Source: Mycogone perniciosa (taxonomy: Eukaryota > Ascomycota > Sordariomycetes > Hypocreales > Hypocreaceae). Taken from it: a stretch of DNA of 64,000 nt. Where the stretch lies: NCBI GenBank assembly GCA_025331125.1, contig JAOALB010000076.1, forward strand, positions 124,001 through 188,000, written 5' to 3'. Within the stretch, counting starts at the first letter, position 1, and each line of letters starts with the position of its first letter. The translations under genes were made by a program, and so were the position numbers. Shown piece after piece: positions 11,550 to 23,503 of the stretch. The notes beneath the pieces are model-generated. The model had not been told where the DNA came from and made no database searches. It worked only from the letters and a program-made list of their open reading frames with translations.

Positions 11550-12179
11550 ATGACAACATTTCGGCGATTTCGACCAGACGATGTCAACAAGTTCTCCAAA
11601 TGCAACCTAGACCCGCTAACGGAGACGTACGAGCTTAGCTTCTACCTCCAGTATTACGCAAAATGGCCATCGTTGTTCCAGGTCTGCGAAGACATGGATG
11701 GAAACATTGTTGGGTACAGTTCGTCAGCCTCTTCACTCTCCGATGCAACCCCTACTAACAATAATTCCTTTGAAGTCATGGGCAAGGTTGAATCATCTCC
11801 GGATGCTTACAAGTACTCTGAGCACTATCTTCCATGGCACGCCCATATCACGGCCTTGACTGTGGCCCCAGAGGCAAGGAGACTAGGAATTGGCAAAATT
11901 TTGGTTGAGCAGTTGGAGTCTGCTGCCGATACGAATGATGCGTGGTTTGTAGACTTATTCGTTCGGAGAAGCAATCACCGGGCCATAACGTTTTACAAGC
12001 GGCTCGGTTACAGTGTGTTCCGTGTTGTCAAAGACTACTATGGTGATCATGCAACCGACCCGGACAGGGCAAGCGAGGATGCCTTCGACATGCGCAAGTC
12101 TATGAAGAGAGACAAAAACCACAAGCACGTTAGGGATGACGGAGAAGAACATGAGGTCGACCCCGAGGACGTCTGGTGA
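11550..12179 (+). CDS. NAT3: NatB N-terminal acetyltransferase catalytic subunit (Naa20/Nat3)
   Basis: The frame is open throughout, but I place a 57-nt intron at 11719-11775: donor GTTCGT, branch CTACTAAC, acceptor GAAG. Its length is a multiple of three and it has no stop. Removing it restores the family motif GYIMGKVESSP; leaving it in gives a 19-residue low-complexity insertion. The spliced protein has 190 residues. GNAT features are NLDPLTETYELSFYLQYYAK, the acetyl-CoA loop RRLGIGK, and FVDLFVRRSNHRAITFYKRL. Together with its auxiliary subunit the enzyme acetylates Met-Asp/Glu/Asn/Gln N-termini at the ribosome. The ending EVDPEDVW is typical of fungal members. Confidence 0.93.
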   Translation: MTTFRRFRPDDVNKFSKCNLDPLTETYELSFYLQYYAKWPSLFQVCEDMDGNIVGYSSSASSLSDATPTNNNSFEVMGKVESSPDAYKYSEHYLPWHAHITALTVAPEARRLGIGKILVEQLESAADTNDAWFVDLFVRRSNHRAITFYKRLGYSVFRVVKDYYGDHATDPDRASEDAFDMRKSMKRDKNHKHVRDDGEEHEVDPEDVW

Positions 12180-13450
12180 ACACGACCTCACGACTCTCGA
12201 GAACCCGACACTTTCAGATGTCGGACCGGCAGTTTGCTCGTTACTTGAGGGATTTGGATGTATGTATTCTCAATCGTGCCTTTCCCCCAGAATCATGTAA
12301 AATGTTAACTTCAGAAAGCTCGTGCGTCACTCAAGAATGGAGTTGCTGGTTTGATCAAGGTATTCCGCTATTCATCACGGGAATGGCTATTTTCTGGGAC
12401 TTCGATTATTGCTGAATTACACATCAAACTACCACTATCGAGAGAGACCGTATTTTTGCAATATTTCTATCAATTCATGTGAGATATGATGAGTGTGATG
12501 GGCCTCGTGTTAATTTTTAGGCTTTACTCGTAGTACTATGTAGTATACTCAGTACCTGCTACCTGCGAAGATCGTCCTTTGGTGATTGAAGTCAAGTACG
12601 CCCCAGGAATGACGTAAAGACTGTCCTTGAAACAAACGGGTAACTCCATCTTTAAACGCCTATTCGCATGTAAACCCCCAAAAAGAATAAAAAGACAAGA
12701 TAAAATGCGCTTCTGGGGAGGTATTAAATACTACCTACTCGCCATTAGACACTACCCTAGGTATTCGGTGCGCCTCTTCAAGAGACCATGTACATCACAT
12801 AAGCTGATACTACTACTGCTAAGCACATAGTACCTAGGTAGTAGATTCTGGGGCTCCACAGGTACAAAGTAGGAGCTTCCTAGTACTGCGAGTCTACTCT
12901 ACAAGAGCAGTAGCCAGCCGATAGTTTTGCGTATCGATCAAGTTTCCCAAGTCCTGGCGAAAGTACTCCATACAATGCGTCATACTAGATCGGCTGATTC
13001 TTGACCTTCGCCTCACTGCACGTCTCCCGTCTCCAGCGTGTTCATCAATTACTCCGTAGTAACCTACCTCCCTTGCATTGGCACAACTGGCAACGGCTCT
13101 GATGAACCGGCTGATTATTTGCCTTTCACTCGCCCTTTTTTTTCTTTTTCTTTTCGCCCCATCACCGTCCAATCCATCGCGACGCAGCGCTTTTTCTCAT
13201 CTTCTTCGTTTGCCAAGGCCATCGTTCTCTGACAGGCAGCTGTATCAGATCTAGGCCGCTTTGTTCTCCCCTTTCACCTGCGCCGCCTAATCATCGGCTC
13301 CCTCTCTCATACTTCTTTCTCGTGTACCATCGTTTTTTTTCCCTCCCTCTCTTCTTCATTCTTGTCCGCTGGTCAAGTTGCGAAGCCATCACGCAATAAT
13401 CAATCCCCTTGCTCGCCTCACTTCCATCTTACCACAACTCCCTGGAAATC
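12180..13450. other. Intergenic, promoter and leader of the RRM gene
   Basis: Roughly 1.3 kb without a supported gene. The last 350 bases are strongly pyrimidine-rich with runs of T and CT, a usual fungal promoter/leader feature. Confidence 0.55.
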
Positions 13451-14735
13451 ATGGCGACTACTGCAATGGATTACGAGGCCGCGAATGGCGACCGTTATGA
13501 TGGTCTGTCCTCCCTCCTCTCATGGCGACGCGTTTGTTGTGCTGCGTGGCCTCAGGCCGTTGTTCACCCCGACAATAACAACAACAACAACAATAGCATC
13601 GTGTGATAATCATGCAATTAGTACTAACGCGGCATCAGATGAGGCTCCTCGCTATGAGCGCGATAACAGAAGCGCTTCTCCTCGCCCTATGCGCGACGAC
13701 AACGGCAGCCGCCGCCGCTCTGCTTCCCCAGGTGGCAACCCTGACGTGTAAGTCCTTCTTACTGTCCTTCCACTCCATCAAATCATCTCTTAACCTTCTG
13801 TTTTCATCTCTTTCAGGACTAAGGATGCCGCCGCTCCCAAAGATGACGATGATGGGGCTATTAATCCTGGCTCTAACCTCTTCGTCACTGGCATCCACCC
13901 TCGCCTGAGCGAGGCAGAGGTGTCCAAGATGTTTGAGAAATATGGCGAGGTTGAGAAGTGCCAGATCATGCGCGACCCCCATACAAAAGAATCCCGTGGC
14001 TTTGGCTTTGTTAAGATGGTGACGTCTGAGCAAGCTGAGGCCGCCAGGGAGGGTCTTCAAGGCGAAGTGGTCGAGGGCCGCACTATGAGCATCGAGAAAG
14101 CCCGTAGGGCCCGCCCTCGCACGCCAACTCCTGGCAAATACTTCGGCCCTCCCAAGAGAGGCAAGTTATCTTCTAGTCATTCACTAGCTCTAATAACTGA
14201 CTTCGATGCAGATCCTCGTCCACGCTTTGATGACCGCCGACGCGGCGGTTATGGAGGAGGTGGTTACGGCCGTGATGACAACTATCGCTACCGCGGCAAC
14301 GACCGCGGCAACGACCGAGGCTATGAGAGAAACTACGAACGTGGTTATGACAGACGATATGAAGAGCGTGGGTATGACCGAGGCTACCGAGATGACCGAC
14401 GTTACGAGGAGCGCGGCTATGGACGAGACCAGGCACGCGAACAGGCACGCGAACAGGGACGAGACCAGGAACGTGGTTACGACCGCCGCGATCGGTACGG
14501 TGGTGCCCGCGAAGACCGCGACCGTTATGGCCCCCGCGCAGGCGGTGGCGGTGGCAGCGGCAGCGGCAGCGGCGGCGGCGGCGGATATGAGCGTGAACGT
14601 TATGATCGGCCTGGCGCGGGTGACCGTGATGCCGGTCGGGCTAGAGAACCAGCTGCTGGAGGCGGTCCTGCTTATGGAGAGTCCACCTCACGATCTGAGG
14701 CGCGTGAGCCATACGGAGGTTCGAGCTACTATTGA
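13451..14735 (+). CDS. Tra2-like RRM protein with RS and RGG/RGY-rich tails
   Basis: Exons 13451-13502, 13639-13747, 13817-14160 and 14212-14735 give 342 residues. The N-terminal region has RS-type repeats (RSASPRPM, SRRRSASP). One RRM follows, with RNP2 LFVTGI at about residue 74 and RNP1 RGFGFVKM at about 114; RARPRTPTPGKYFGPP follows it, as in transformer-2-like splicing factors. The C-terminal 170 residues are RGY/RGG/GRD repeats with a poly-Gly/Ser stretch, likely disordered. Intron 1 carries a perfect TACTAAC branch site and an (AAC)n run. Intron 3 is GC-AG, 51 nt, and free of stops. The likely role is pre-mRNA splicing; assignment within the RRM family is less certain. Confidence 0.9.
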
Positions 14736-16458
14736 ACGTAGCATGCGCACATAAACGCTAATATTTCTAGGTCCTGACCCGGCGATGCACTGATGGTGCT
14801 GTCACCAACACGCGCCGTCTATTGATCCATGACGAATCACACACGTCTTTGTGCTATTATTAATGGGCTGCCTGTTGCTACTTATTTTCTTTGTTCTGTT
14901 TTGTCCTGTCTGCGGTCCTTCAATCGACCTCCATGGACTAATGCGGACTCCCCGTTAGGATCTGCTCACTGAGGAGTTTCGTGCGATATGCGACAGCTAG
15001 GAAAGGGAAACAAAATCGGGTTTTTCGGCCGTCGTCACTGATTTCTTCTTCTTGCTGGTCGGTCTTGCGGCGACAGGGTTACATATGGGCCGCGTATGGC
15101 AGCTTCCGGATCTTTGCAGAATCAAACACTTCATCACTCGTCACGTTACGCGACAGCATTTTGATAGCATTGGCAGCACAACAACCCAACAAACACCGAC
15201 TTGGGTTTTTTTTTTACGAAGTGAACCCCATGGACCAATAAGCAGATTGCCCAGCGACTGAGGCGATCGTTCGCAGCCTTGTATACAGTTGTCAGAACTC
15301 CACACATTGGTCTGGCGGAACTGAGTCGACGGCGGCAATTTCGGATTCACATCAACCTCAGATGATGATGAAACCGCCTCACCTTGGCCTTGACTAACCG
15401 TTACCTTGGTGAAGCCAGTATTGAACGTAAATTCATCGCCCTACGCCTATCAACAAGCCACTCGCCGTAATCACCTCCCGCTTCACATTCTGCCTTTTCT
15501 TATTGTTCTGGTAAGGAATTTATCAATGCATCTGACATTTGAGACAGATGGGATCCCTAGTTTTCTTTTTATCCCATACTGGGTAGGTATTTTTCTTCGC
15601 CGTCGTGGTTCTTTTCAAGTGTCTGCTTCTGGTTTTGGTGCAATGAATGAGCAAGAAGCCATCATTGTCGAACATGGAATTTGTGGGCTAATAATATCAA
15701 GTAGCGAAGTACTGCAACACCTACATTCAATTATTATATGGTCATCTTGACCCATCAAACAATTTTCACCTCCTTCGACACTATACTGGAATTTACACGG
15801 AGTCTTCCAAGGCATTCGTCTTCGAACACATCACAAACTGTGCTGGAGATCCTGTTGACTGCCATGCGCCCCCATCTCTCGGTTAATGTGCTGATCGGAC
15901 CTAGATTTTGTTCAGGACAACATCAGAGGCCGGCCGTTCGATGCTCTCTCAAATGACAAACGACGATCATAATTCTTGACTACATAACGTTGCTGCTCTA
16001 TACGGACTTTGATACAAGCTGTAAGGTAGTATTGGTTTGTATGGGAATTTGACAAACTCCTGCCTGTGTCAGTCGAAAACTCTTTCTTGTTTGAGCCATT
16101 TTTAAGCCGGATATTGGAGACATCATGTCACGACCGTCAAGGATCCACCAGCATATCTATTAAGTTTTCCCCTGATCCCCTGGGGCTTGTTAAACCCTTG
16201 TATGAGCCATCACACAACGTTAAAATCACCATTGCTGTTAGGTCATTGTATCTACTAGGTAGCATCCAGTTCAACGGTTAATCTGAATGTCACTCTTCAT
16301 GTTGAGTCGTGTTTCAGATAGTGCCATGAGCAATTTTCCGTGTTAAATAAGCCATTTTGGGAACAGTATAAGACTATGACATTTATGATGGGTTCAATGA
16401 TTAGTAGGCTTCTTCAGTCATTCATTCATATTCATGCGCACATGCATCCACCTATCTA
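14736..16458. other. Convergent intergenic region, 1.7 kb
   Basis: Lies between the RRM gene (+) and SEC39 (-). Only short ORFs without motifs are seen. The first 300 bases are probably the RRM gene 3' UTR. Confidence 0.55.
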
Positions 16459-19307
16459 TTACGTCTCAGCCGCCCCTCTGTTGACGTTTGCCCCTAATAG
16501 CCAGCCAACACCCGAGACAAGTGTTCCTGTAGCGGCTTCTCTAAATTGGTCCCTTTTTCTTGGACGACGTTGTGTTTGCTCGTCACACTGATCTTGGTTA
16601 GAGAAGTCTGAAGCCGCTACCGAGTGTCCAATGGTCGCCATAGTTGGCAAACTAGACAGCTGCGTGAAGTTTCGTTGGGCAAGTCTGGCAGTAGCTCGTG
16701 AGAGATCAAAAAGAGACATCGGGGCCTCCTCCGCCTGCCTGGCCGCGACGGTGGCAGTCATGTTTCGTGATGTGTGCAACCTGTCAATACTTGGGCTAGC
16801 AAACGCTCCAGGTACCTCCCTTGCAGCACCCCAAGCAGCTTCATTAGCGGCCTCCTCTCTGATGGCTGATTCGAGTTGCTCTTCGCAGCGCCGGAAGCTT
16901 TTGAGAATTTCTTGGAGCTGAGACGAAGGCGCAACACGTAATGCGGTTGCGAGGCACTCCATGCGTTGTTCCAGATGGCGTATCTCGAGATTTCCGCTGG
17001 CTGTCCCTAAATGAGTTGGTTGCAGACTCTGTTCGGTGCGAATGTATTGTCCCGCCCTCAAAGCTGCCTTCCAAGACCATTCATCGCGGTGCTCCCTTGA
17101 GGCAGATTCGAGTCCATCAACAACTAGTGCATCCAGTCGATTGACTACATATGAATATGCCGTCTCAAAGTCATCTTCTCTCAGAGCAGCTTCTATGCAC
17201 ATCGCCACAATGCGCTTCTCTGCCACAGGAAGTTCCTCATCATCTTCATATGTTGTTAAACACATCTTCACAGGGGTGGTCCGTCGCGAGATGCCAGCAT
17301 GGGCCATGTTGATAGCCATTTCTAAAAACTCTTGAAGGCGTGTGTAGGCTTTGGGATTCTGTTCCAGAACCCTGTCGATGATTGAAACGGGGTCTGAGTG
17401 CACCCTAAGGACCACTGGGCTAAAGGGCTCGCCTTGCTTGAGAACCAGTCGGTAATCACTCAAGGCATGCGTACACCTCAAAAGAGCCTCGACTTGTTTC
17501 GTAGCAGGATGGTTTTTCCCCATGGTTTTGGGGAATGCGTGGATGCTTAGCACATGTCAGCTTTATAGAAAACCAAGTCATATCCCAACACTTACATTTC
17601 ATCGCATTTCTTCAGGCCGCCGCGTGACCGATTGGGATTCGAGGCGTTGTCGAAGGCGTTCAGAGCAGAATGGTAGACCACATCTTGTATGGCCTCTGCC
17701 AAAAGAGGCTGTTCTACCCCGTCTTCGTAGATGGATCTTGCCAGGTCATAACCTGAGAAGCGTCAGCACTCAAATAACATGAAATGTAGTGGCAAAGGCA
17801 TACGTGATCTGGAGAGCAGAGTCTTGAGGATTTCCGTCTCGATGAAGTCTCTCGGCACTATCCCAATAACGCCCCTCACACCGCTAGGGGTTCGAGTGTG
17901 GTCTTGGGTGGCACCCCAGTTGTGAAGCCATAGAATCTCACGTCTCACTTGCGTCCAATACTCATTATCATTTGTCTGTGACTGAGTTGAAGCCCCACGA
18001 ATTAGCTTTGTCAGCTCTCCTTTCTGTTCCCGTTGGTCCTGAAGAAAAGCTAGATCACCGGCCCTCCTCACTGTACAAGGTACACCCAACCGGGTGAAAA
18101 TGAAGGCGCTCAAGATGAGTGCCGATAACAGAACCGTTGCCGCGGTTGTGGGAGAAGTCAACGGGTTTGTTGCCTCGAGTAAATCATTTCTCATGTAAGT
18201 TGCAGGCTTCACACTTGGGAGCGACATTGCATCGAACATGGACAGGTTTGGCAATTGAGAGGCGACCATTTCCAGTGATGGATCTTGGCCGTGGCCCAAA
18301 AGCAACCTTACTTTGCTCACCATCTGGTACGCTCCAGGGAGTGCTTCAACTGTCGCTTCGGATACCAAGTACGCAGACGCTAGTGCTGCTCTGGCATATG
18401 TACGATCCAGGTAACGCTGCTGAAGCTCCCCAACCGTGGGGCTTATTCCATCACCCAGATCGACGTCCTGGGGCCCTCCCCATTGCTCGATAGCAGCAAC
18501 AACCACCATCCATGATCCTGCAGCTTGAGACACAAGCCATTCCAGAACTTGCTCCCAGCCAGGGCAGGAGAACACAGTCGATCCTTCACCGGTGTCTAAA
18601 GCTCCACTGCCGCTCCTTTGTGGCACCCAACGCGCCTTATTTTGCAACCAAGGACCAACCAGTCCCCTCAAGTCACGTCCAATGAGACCGATGTCCTCTT
18701 CGCTGTGTCCGGTCTGGGAGAGGAGATAGACGATGGCAGCTCGGTCAGGTAGGTTCTGGAATTCAAGAAGCGAGTATAACGGGACTTGCGTGGTGTAGTA
18801 CTCGCAGTTCTTCCTTATGTAAGGAAGCACAGTCGAAGCCACCCAAGAACGAATGGATGGCGCATAGTTTAAAAATGGAACAAGCAGGTCAGGAAGCTCC
18901 GATAGAAGGCCTGTTTCATAGTCCATTTTATAGGACCTTTGGAATAGAAACAGGTTAAACGGGTCATCTTGTTCATCGGTTGGCGCATCAGAACATGAAA
19001 GCTGTACCAGATGGAGTTTCTTCGCTTTCTTAGAGGCCTGTTCGTCAGACAAGTCACTGACCGGGGTGGTGTCGAGCTCCCCCGTGTACTCTCCGAGCTT
19101 ATCATGGACAAGATCCCGCAGCAAACCAACGTAAGCATTTGGCTTTACTGTCTCTGGCAGGTGAGTGAGAATGATTCGTAAAAGTAGCTCTTTGCGGAGG
19201 ACGGCAGCGCGTCGACGCGCCAAACGGGCTAAGCTTTCAATATCGGCGTGGGCGGCGAAGTGGGCAGCTAAAAGTAGCACCTTGGCTGGCGAGAGCAAAG
19301 TACTCAT
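16459..19307 (-). CDS. SEC39: Sec39 domain protein, Dsl1 tethering complex
   Basis: Three exons on the minus strand, 17804-19307, 17596-17752 and 16459-17545, join to 915 residues. The protein is alpha-helical and Leu-rich throughout. The N-terminal part (LSPAKVLLLAAHFAAHADI, then LLLRIILTHLPETVKP) and the central part (CTHALSDYRLVLKQGEPFSP, then VEQPLLAEAIQDVVY) are characteristic of fungal Sec39. Sec39 forms a leg of the Dsl1 complex, which tethers COPI vesicles at the ER. The last acceptor lies close behind a CTGAC branch site, so the exon 3 start (17545) could differ slightly; the chosen site keeps frame exactly. Confidence 0.9.
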
Positions 19308-19719
19308 ATTGAGCCTGTGACCACGCCCAGGGGGCTGGAATCAATTAACGTCACTTCGTGCGTAATTAATAGTTCGCTGTCGTTCTGTATCGTCCGTCGT
19401 CTTTGATGGTGAATAGCCACATTTCCTGATGCCGTCATTATCAAACTATATGCAACTAAAGCCAATAAAGAGATGCGCCAATCGCAACGAGGCTATATCG
19501 GGGAACAAGGCGGAGTATGCCTTTAACGGGATGTAACCTTAAACAGAAAGTACTATAATTCACTCGACGTAAGCTAGTAAGGAAATGTACCTCATGTTAG
19601 TAGTACCAATCTTGAATTGACTCCATCGAGATAGCATCACGACTACTACAGCAACTCGCAAACGTCGCTGAACCAAAAAGTGAGCGTGAACGTCTCGACA
19701 CGTACCCATTTGGCTCACC
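19308..19719. other. Divergent promoter, SEC39 and complex I subunit
   Basis: About 410 bp between two divergent starts. No ORF is supported. Confidence 0.55.
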
Positions 19720-20154
19720 ATGGCGTCAGGATACGGCATGCACGGTGGTAAGCCTCTGAACCGAGCGCGTTGATCCATTGAGCCCCTAACTGACGGCTGC
19801 TGTAGGCGTCGGTCGCTGTTTTCCCTTCTGGCAAGAGGTCATGGCCTGCTACGTCGTCAACACATCATCCGCGGACGACTCTGGCAAGAAGAAGTGTTCT
19901 CCCGTATTGGAGGACTACTATGAATGCCTTCATCATAAGAAGGAGGTTGGTTCTGACACCATTGACATTGCGTGATGGCGAGGGACGGGACTGACAATGA
20001 TCAGCACGCGAGAGCGTTGGCATTGCAAGCAGCGTATGCCCGGGCCGAGGCGGCAACTCCGCGGGATAATGCTCCAAGCGCAAGGCAAATACGGAACCTA
20101 GGACTGTTGGGCAAGGAGGAGGACTCGAAGGCTGTACTAGGGCGGGAGAGCTAG
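19720..20154 (+). CDS. Complex I accessory subunit, NDUFS5-like (twin CX9C)
   Basis: Exons 19720-19747, 19806-19945 and 20005-20154 give 105 residues. Two CX9C motifs, CFPFWQEVMAC and CSPVLEDYYEC, are spaced as in the 15-kDa/NDUFS5 subunit. They are followed by HHKKEHARALALQAAYA and a C-terminal QIRNLGLLGKEEDSK. Twin-CX9C proteins are oxidised by Mia40 in the mitochondrial intermembrane space, and NDUFS5 sits on that face of complex I. The second intron has a weak donor, GTTGGT, but acceptor and frame fit. Confidence 0.9.
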
Positions 20155-20835
20155 ATGGACGAAGAGTTTACAACAATGTATACGCACTTGTATTTCCTAG
20201 CGCGCCCCCCTCCCGTTCACGGAGAGCGTATGACGATTATCCATTCGATATGAACCACATGGCATGAATATTGGACCATCAGTTATTTCCCCTTTGTTAT
20301 CTGGTTCCAGTCGAAGTCTCGATCCCGCGCATCCATCTAATGTGCGAGCATAGATGTGGGCCAATGCCGCTATCCGGGCCTTGAACTACGGCGATATGAG
20401 TATCTATTTGAAAATATGACATACTACTTACCATGCCTACAGTTCTTCAAACTTTGAGTCCGCGGCCCATCACAGGCCTTTTGCTTTTGTCCAACAACCC
20501 CATTTACATCAACTCCGCAACTTGACCCCTGCCTAATATCCCACCAGACCTTGCTACCTCAACAAGCTGGTGACTCAAGAGCCGAGTTATTTGGGCGTGT
20601 GATCGTTGGTTTCCATATGCGAACCCCTTTGTGCTTCTGAATTTCGTTCTAACTCGCAAAAATGACATGGATTTCGCCTGACTAATATGGCCAGTTATAT
20701 CGAGTGCAGAATAAAGCCCGTGGCCCAGTCATACAACACTTACAGCTGCTCACGTACCTCGTTCAATGTTCGGCTTGACATCCACCAAACTCCCGACCGA
20801 CCACTGCCCCTCGATCAGCTGTCATATTGAAACCA

Positions 20836-20869
<34 letters not shown>

Positions 20870-21030
20870 AAACCCCTGTCCCTTTCCTTTCTTTTCCACT
20901 CTCCGGCATAGCTTGAGCTTTTGAGTTGTGCACATGGCTTGTGAAGTCCTTCTCTCCCTATCGGGTCTGCTGCCCTTTTTTTGGCTGAGCTGAGCCAAGG
21001 GCAGATACTTATCTAGAGCCTCATGCGAAG
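20155..21030. other. Intergenic and leader of the next gene
   Basis: No coding sequence recognised. A CT microsatellite lies about 160 bases before the next start (annotated separately). Confidence 0.5.
20838..20870. repeat. (CT)n microsatellite
   Basis: About 15 nearly perfect CT units in the presumed 5' leader of the gene starting at 21031. Confidence 0.95.
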
Positions 21031-22777
21031 ATGCCTTCTTTTCGTGGAGTCGAAATCTCCATAGTGGTTCAGCCAGAATCGCAGCCACTCCCTGAATTCC
21101 CTCATCCTGATGCATCTTCGGTCCACATTCTCTCCCCTGACATAATTTCACAAAATCCTCGAGGGTCTGTCTCCACGTACTCTGGACCAGACTCGCCCCG
21201 TATTCACAAGACTAATCCGAGGGTATCTGTCTACATTCCCTCTATTCCCGGTAAGTATGGACCAGATAGTCGTGTACGTTCATAGTTCATCATATATTTT
21301 ATTCTCCTTCTTTCTCTTTAACTTTCTAGTATCGATTTCTCAAGACCACAGCTTATACCATCGCAGGTGCCCAATTTTGCATTCAGTACTCGATCCATCG
21401 ACCCCCAGAACCCCTGTGCTCATTTTTCTTCAAGATGCTCCTGAACGGTCGCGCCATTGCGAACTGGGGAACCAATCCTGGGGCTTCGTCAGGCACCGTC
21501 ATGCGAGCCCTCTACGAGCCCTGTGACCGGTGGCACTTCAAGCAAGACGGCGTTCTACTCAAGCGAAGTGGGATCGAATCTCGATCCTTCGCTTTTTCTC
21601 CAGGCCCAGACGCAACAGCGGCAGCGGATGACGGGGGTGTTATCGAAATCCAGGTCTTTCGAGCAAAGAATCGCCGACGAAGAACGCCCAACTTAAGCCA
21701 ATATCGTGGTCAGGAACAATACGGTATTGTGTATGGTGATACCTGCCAACAGCAGTAGGGCTAGTCCTGCTATTGGGGTGGTTTCCTACGAAGATACTCG
21801 TTCTTGTCATGCTAACAAAACTGTACAGATCTCCCTCAGGTGGACTTCTCGATCATCCGGAAGATGCGGTATACTACGACTGGGTTCTGAATGATCCAAC
21901 AGATTCCCCCTTTGCCTCGTTCCATTTCCACTACCGCGCCTGGGCGTATCTGTTGGAGCTCAACCTCGTACCCGATCGAGCGTGCCTCCCAGCGCGTCTG
22001 AGACAATCTCCTCCAGAGATTAGAGATCAAGATAAGAACACGTGGCTTTCAAGCCCTAAATTCCAGGAGAGCGGTTCCCAAGAAAGCAAGAAAGATGTCG
22101 TCAAAAATCACGCCATTTCCAGGTTGTCCGAACATCACAATGCTCACATTACCACTGTCCTCGAAACCCCTGAACGCCTCCATTCACAGCCCCAATCATC
22201 GAGCGACCCGTTACCAGAGGACGATTCACTCAAATCACACGTCCACAATACCGTTCTCTATTGCTCTCGTTTTTCTGAGGAACTGTTAGCCTCAGAGGCA
22301 GCATCAAGGAGATCTTTGGAGTCCTATGCACCTTCCATTGCACCATCACTGCTGCCATATATCGACGGGGATTCATTTAGCAATGGCACCGAGGATGTCG
22401 AGTATGGTACGGCAACAGAGATACTGATTCGATCAGATTCGCTCGGGGTCTTCAGACCAGGTAGTCGTCGGCCTCTGCCTCAATTACCTTGTCGCAGCAG
22501 CTCCTATGCGTCTGCAGCCTCCTCTTTGGGATCTCCCGAGTTTTACCATAGCCAAGCATATCCTCATCCCGCGTCTCCTGAATGGGATGCTCTTCCAGCA
22601 CATTACAGTTCTTCCTTTGATCAAAGCAGCAGATTTCATGATCCTGAACATCCCGATTTGCCTCTAACGGCGCCGATGACTGACATAGGGTTGGGTACGT
22701 TGGAACTAAATGAGGGTGAGTGGATGAAAATGGGGTTTAAAGGAAGTCTTGATTGTCAAGGAAATCATGCGCAATAG
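21031..22777 (+). CDS. Conserved fungal protein of unknown function
   Basis: Exons 21031-21250, 21367-21730 and 21829-22777 give 510 residues. The N-terminal half looks globular and conserved: MPSFRGVEISIVVQPES, SVYIPSIPGAQFCIQYSI, FFFKMLLNGRAIANWGTN, VMRALYEPCDRWHFKQDGVL, VIEIQVFRAKNRRRR, then SPSGGLLDHPEDAVYYDWVL and a region ending FHFHYRAWAYLLEL. It suggests a beta-rich domain found widely in filamentous ascomycetes. The second half is Ser/Pro-rich and probably disordered. No catalytic motif, signal peptide or membrane segment is visible. I recognise the family by pattern but cannot give a function. Confidence 0.85.
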
Positions 22778-23503
22778 CCATTCCTGAGGTGGCAAGTACC
22801 TGCAAATCTCGTCCCACCCAATTACAGGTCCATATTAAGCAGGCAAAGCAAGGGGATCAGACCCCGTGATGGAGAGAGCATTTCCTTGGCGAATCACTAG
22901 GAATATGTTGATACAGCTTTCGGATGCTGACCATGTGCTCTACTACTGCTAATGATAATTCACCCAGGAAATTCCCCTCTTGATCTTGGCCATGGTGGGC
23001 AATAATGGAGGTACTGGAGATAGGTAGGCAGATGAAGAGATGAATTGCAGTACGTTATGCGCCGTGTATGTCCATAGCGGTGCCATTGTAAACCTCATTG
23101 TAGGCCCTTTCTTGATAGCAGTGGTATAACAGATATCAATGAGTCGAGGAATTGTCAAAGTTCCGGCCCCAACTCGCCAATCCCGTATGCATGTTGTATT
23201 GTATATCATACGTATCTGGGTTCCATCTGCCTATGCCGCTTTTTGTATAGCCCTGTGCAGATAGATGTATGGTGGTTATCTTCTGGTTAGAAAACACACA
23301 AGTGATGGGCAGCTGGTAGCTTGCAGCTGCCTGGGTACCAATGTATGTTCTTCTATCTTAATCGGTTGACCGCCAGCTGTCGAAGATTAGTGCATCTTGA
23401 AAATGCTGAACTTGGGCTACTACTCCTCCACGAAACCTCGCTTCCAATAGAGATCAGACATAGCAAACGTTCTATACACGAATAAATCTGAAGAACCACG
23501 ACA
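22778..23503. other. Intergenic
   Basis: No supported gene. ORFs on either strand are short and lack motifs. Confidence 0.5.

Noticed and set aside
11716..11778. Low-complexity insertion in the Naa20 GNAT domain
   Set aside because: Better explained as an in-frame intron, since its removal restores the conserved GYIMGK motif.
14206..14754. 182-codon ORF in another frame of the RRM gene tail
   Set aside because: Created by the repetitive RGY/GRD coding sequence; Met/Thr/Ala-only composition.
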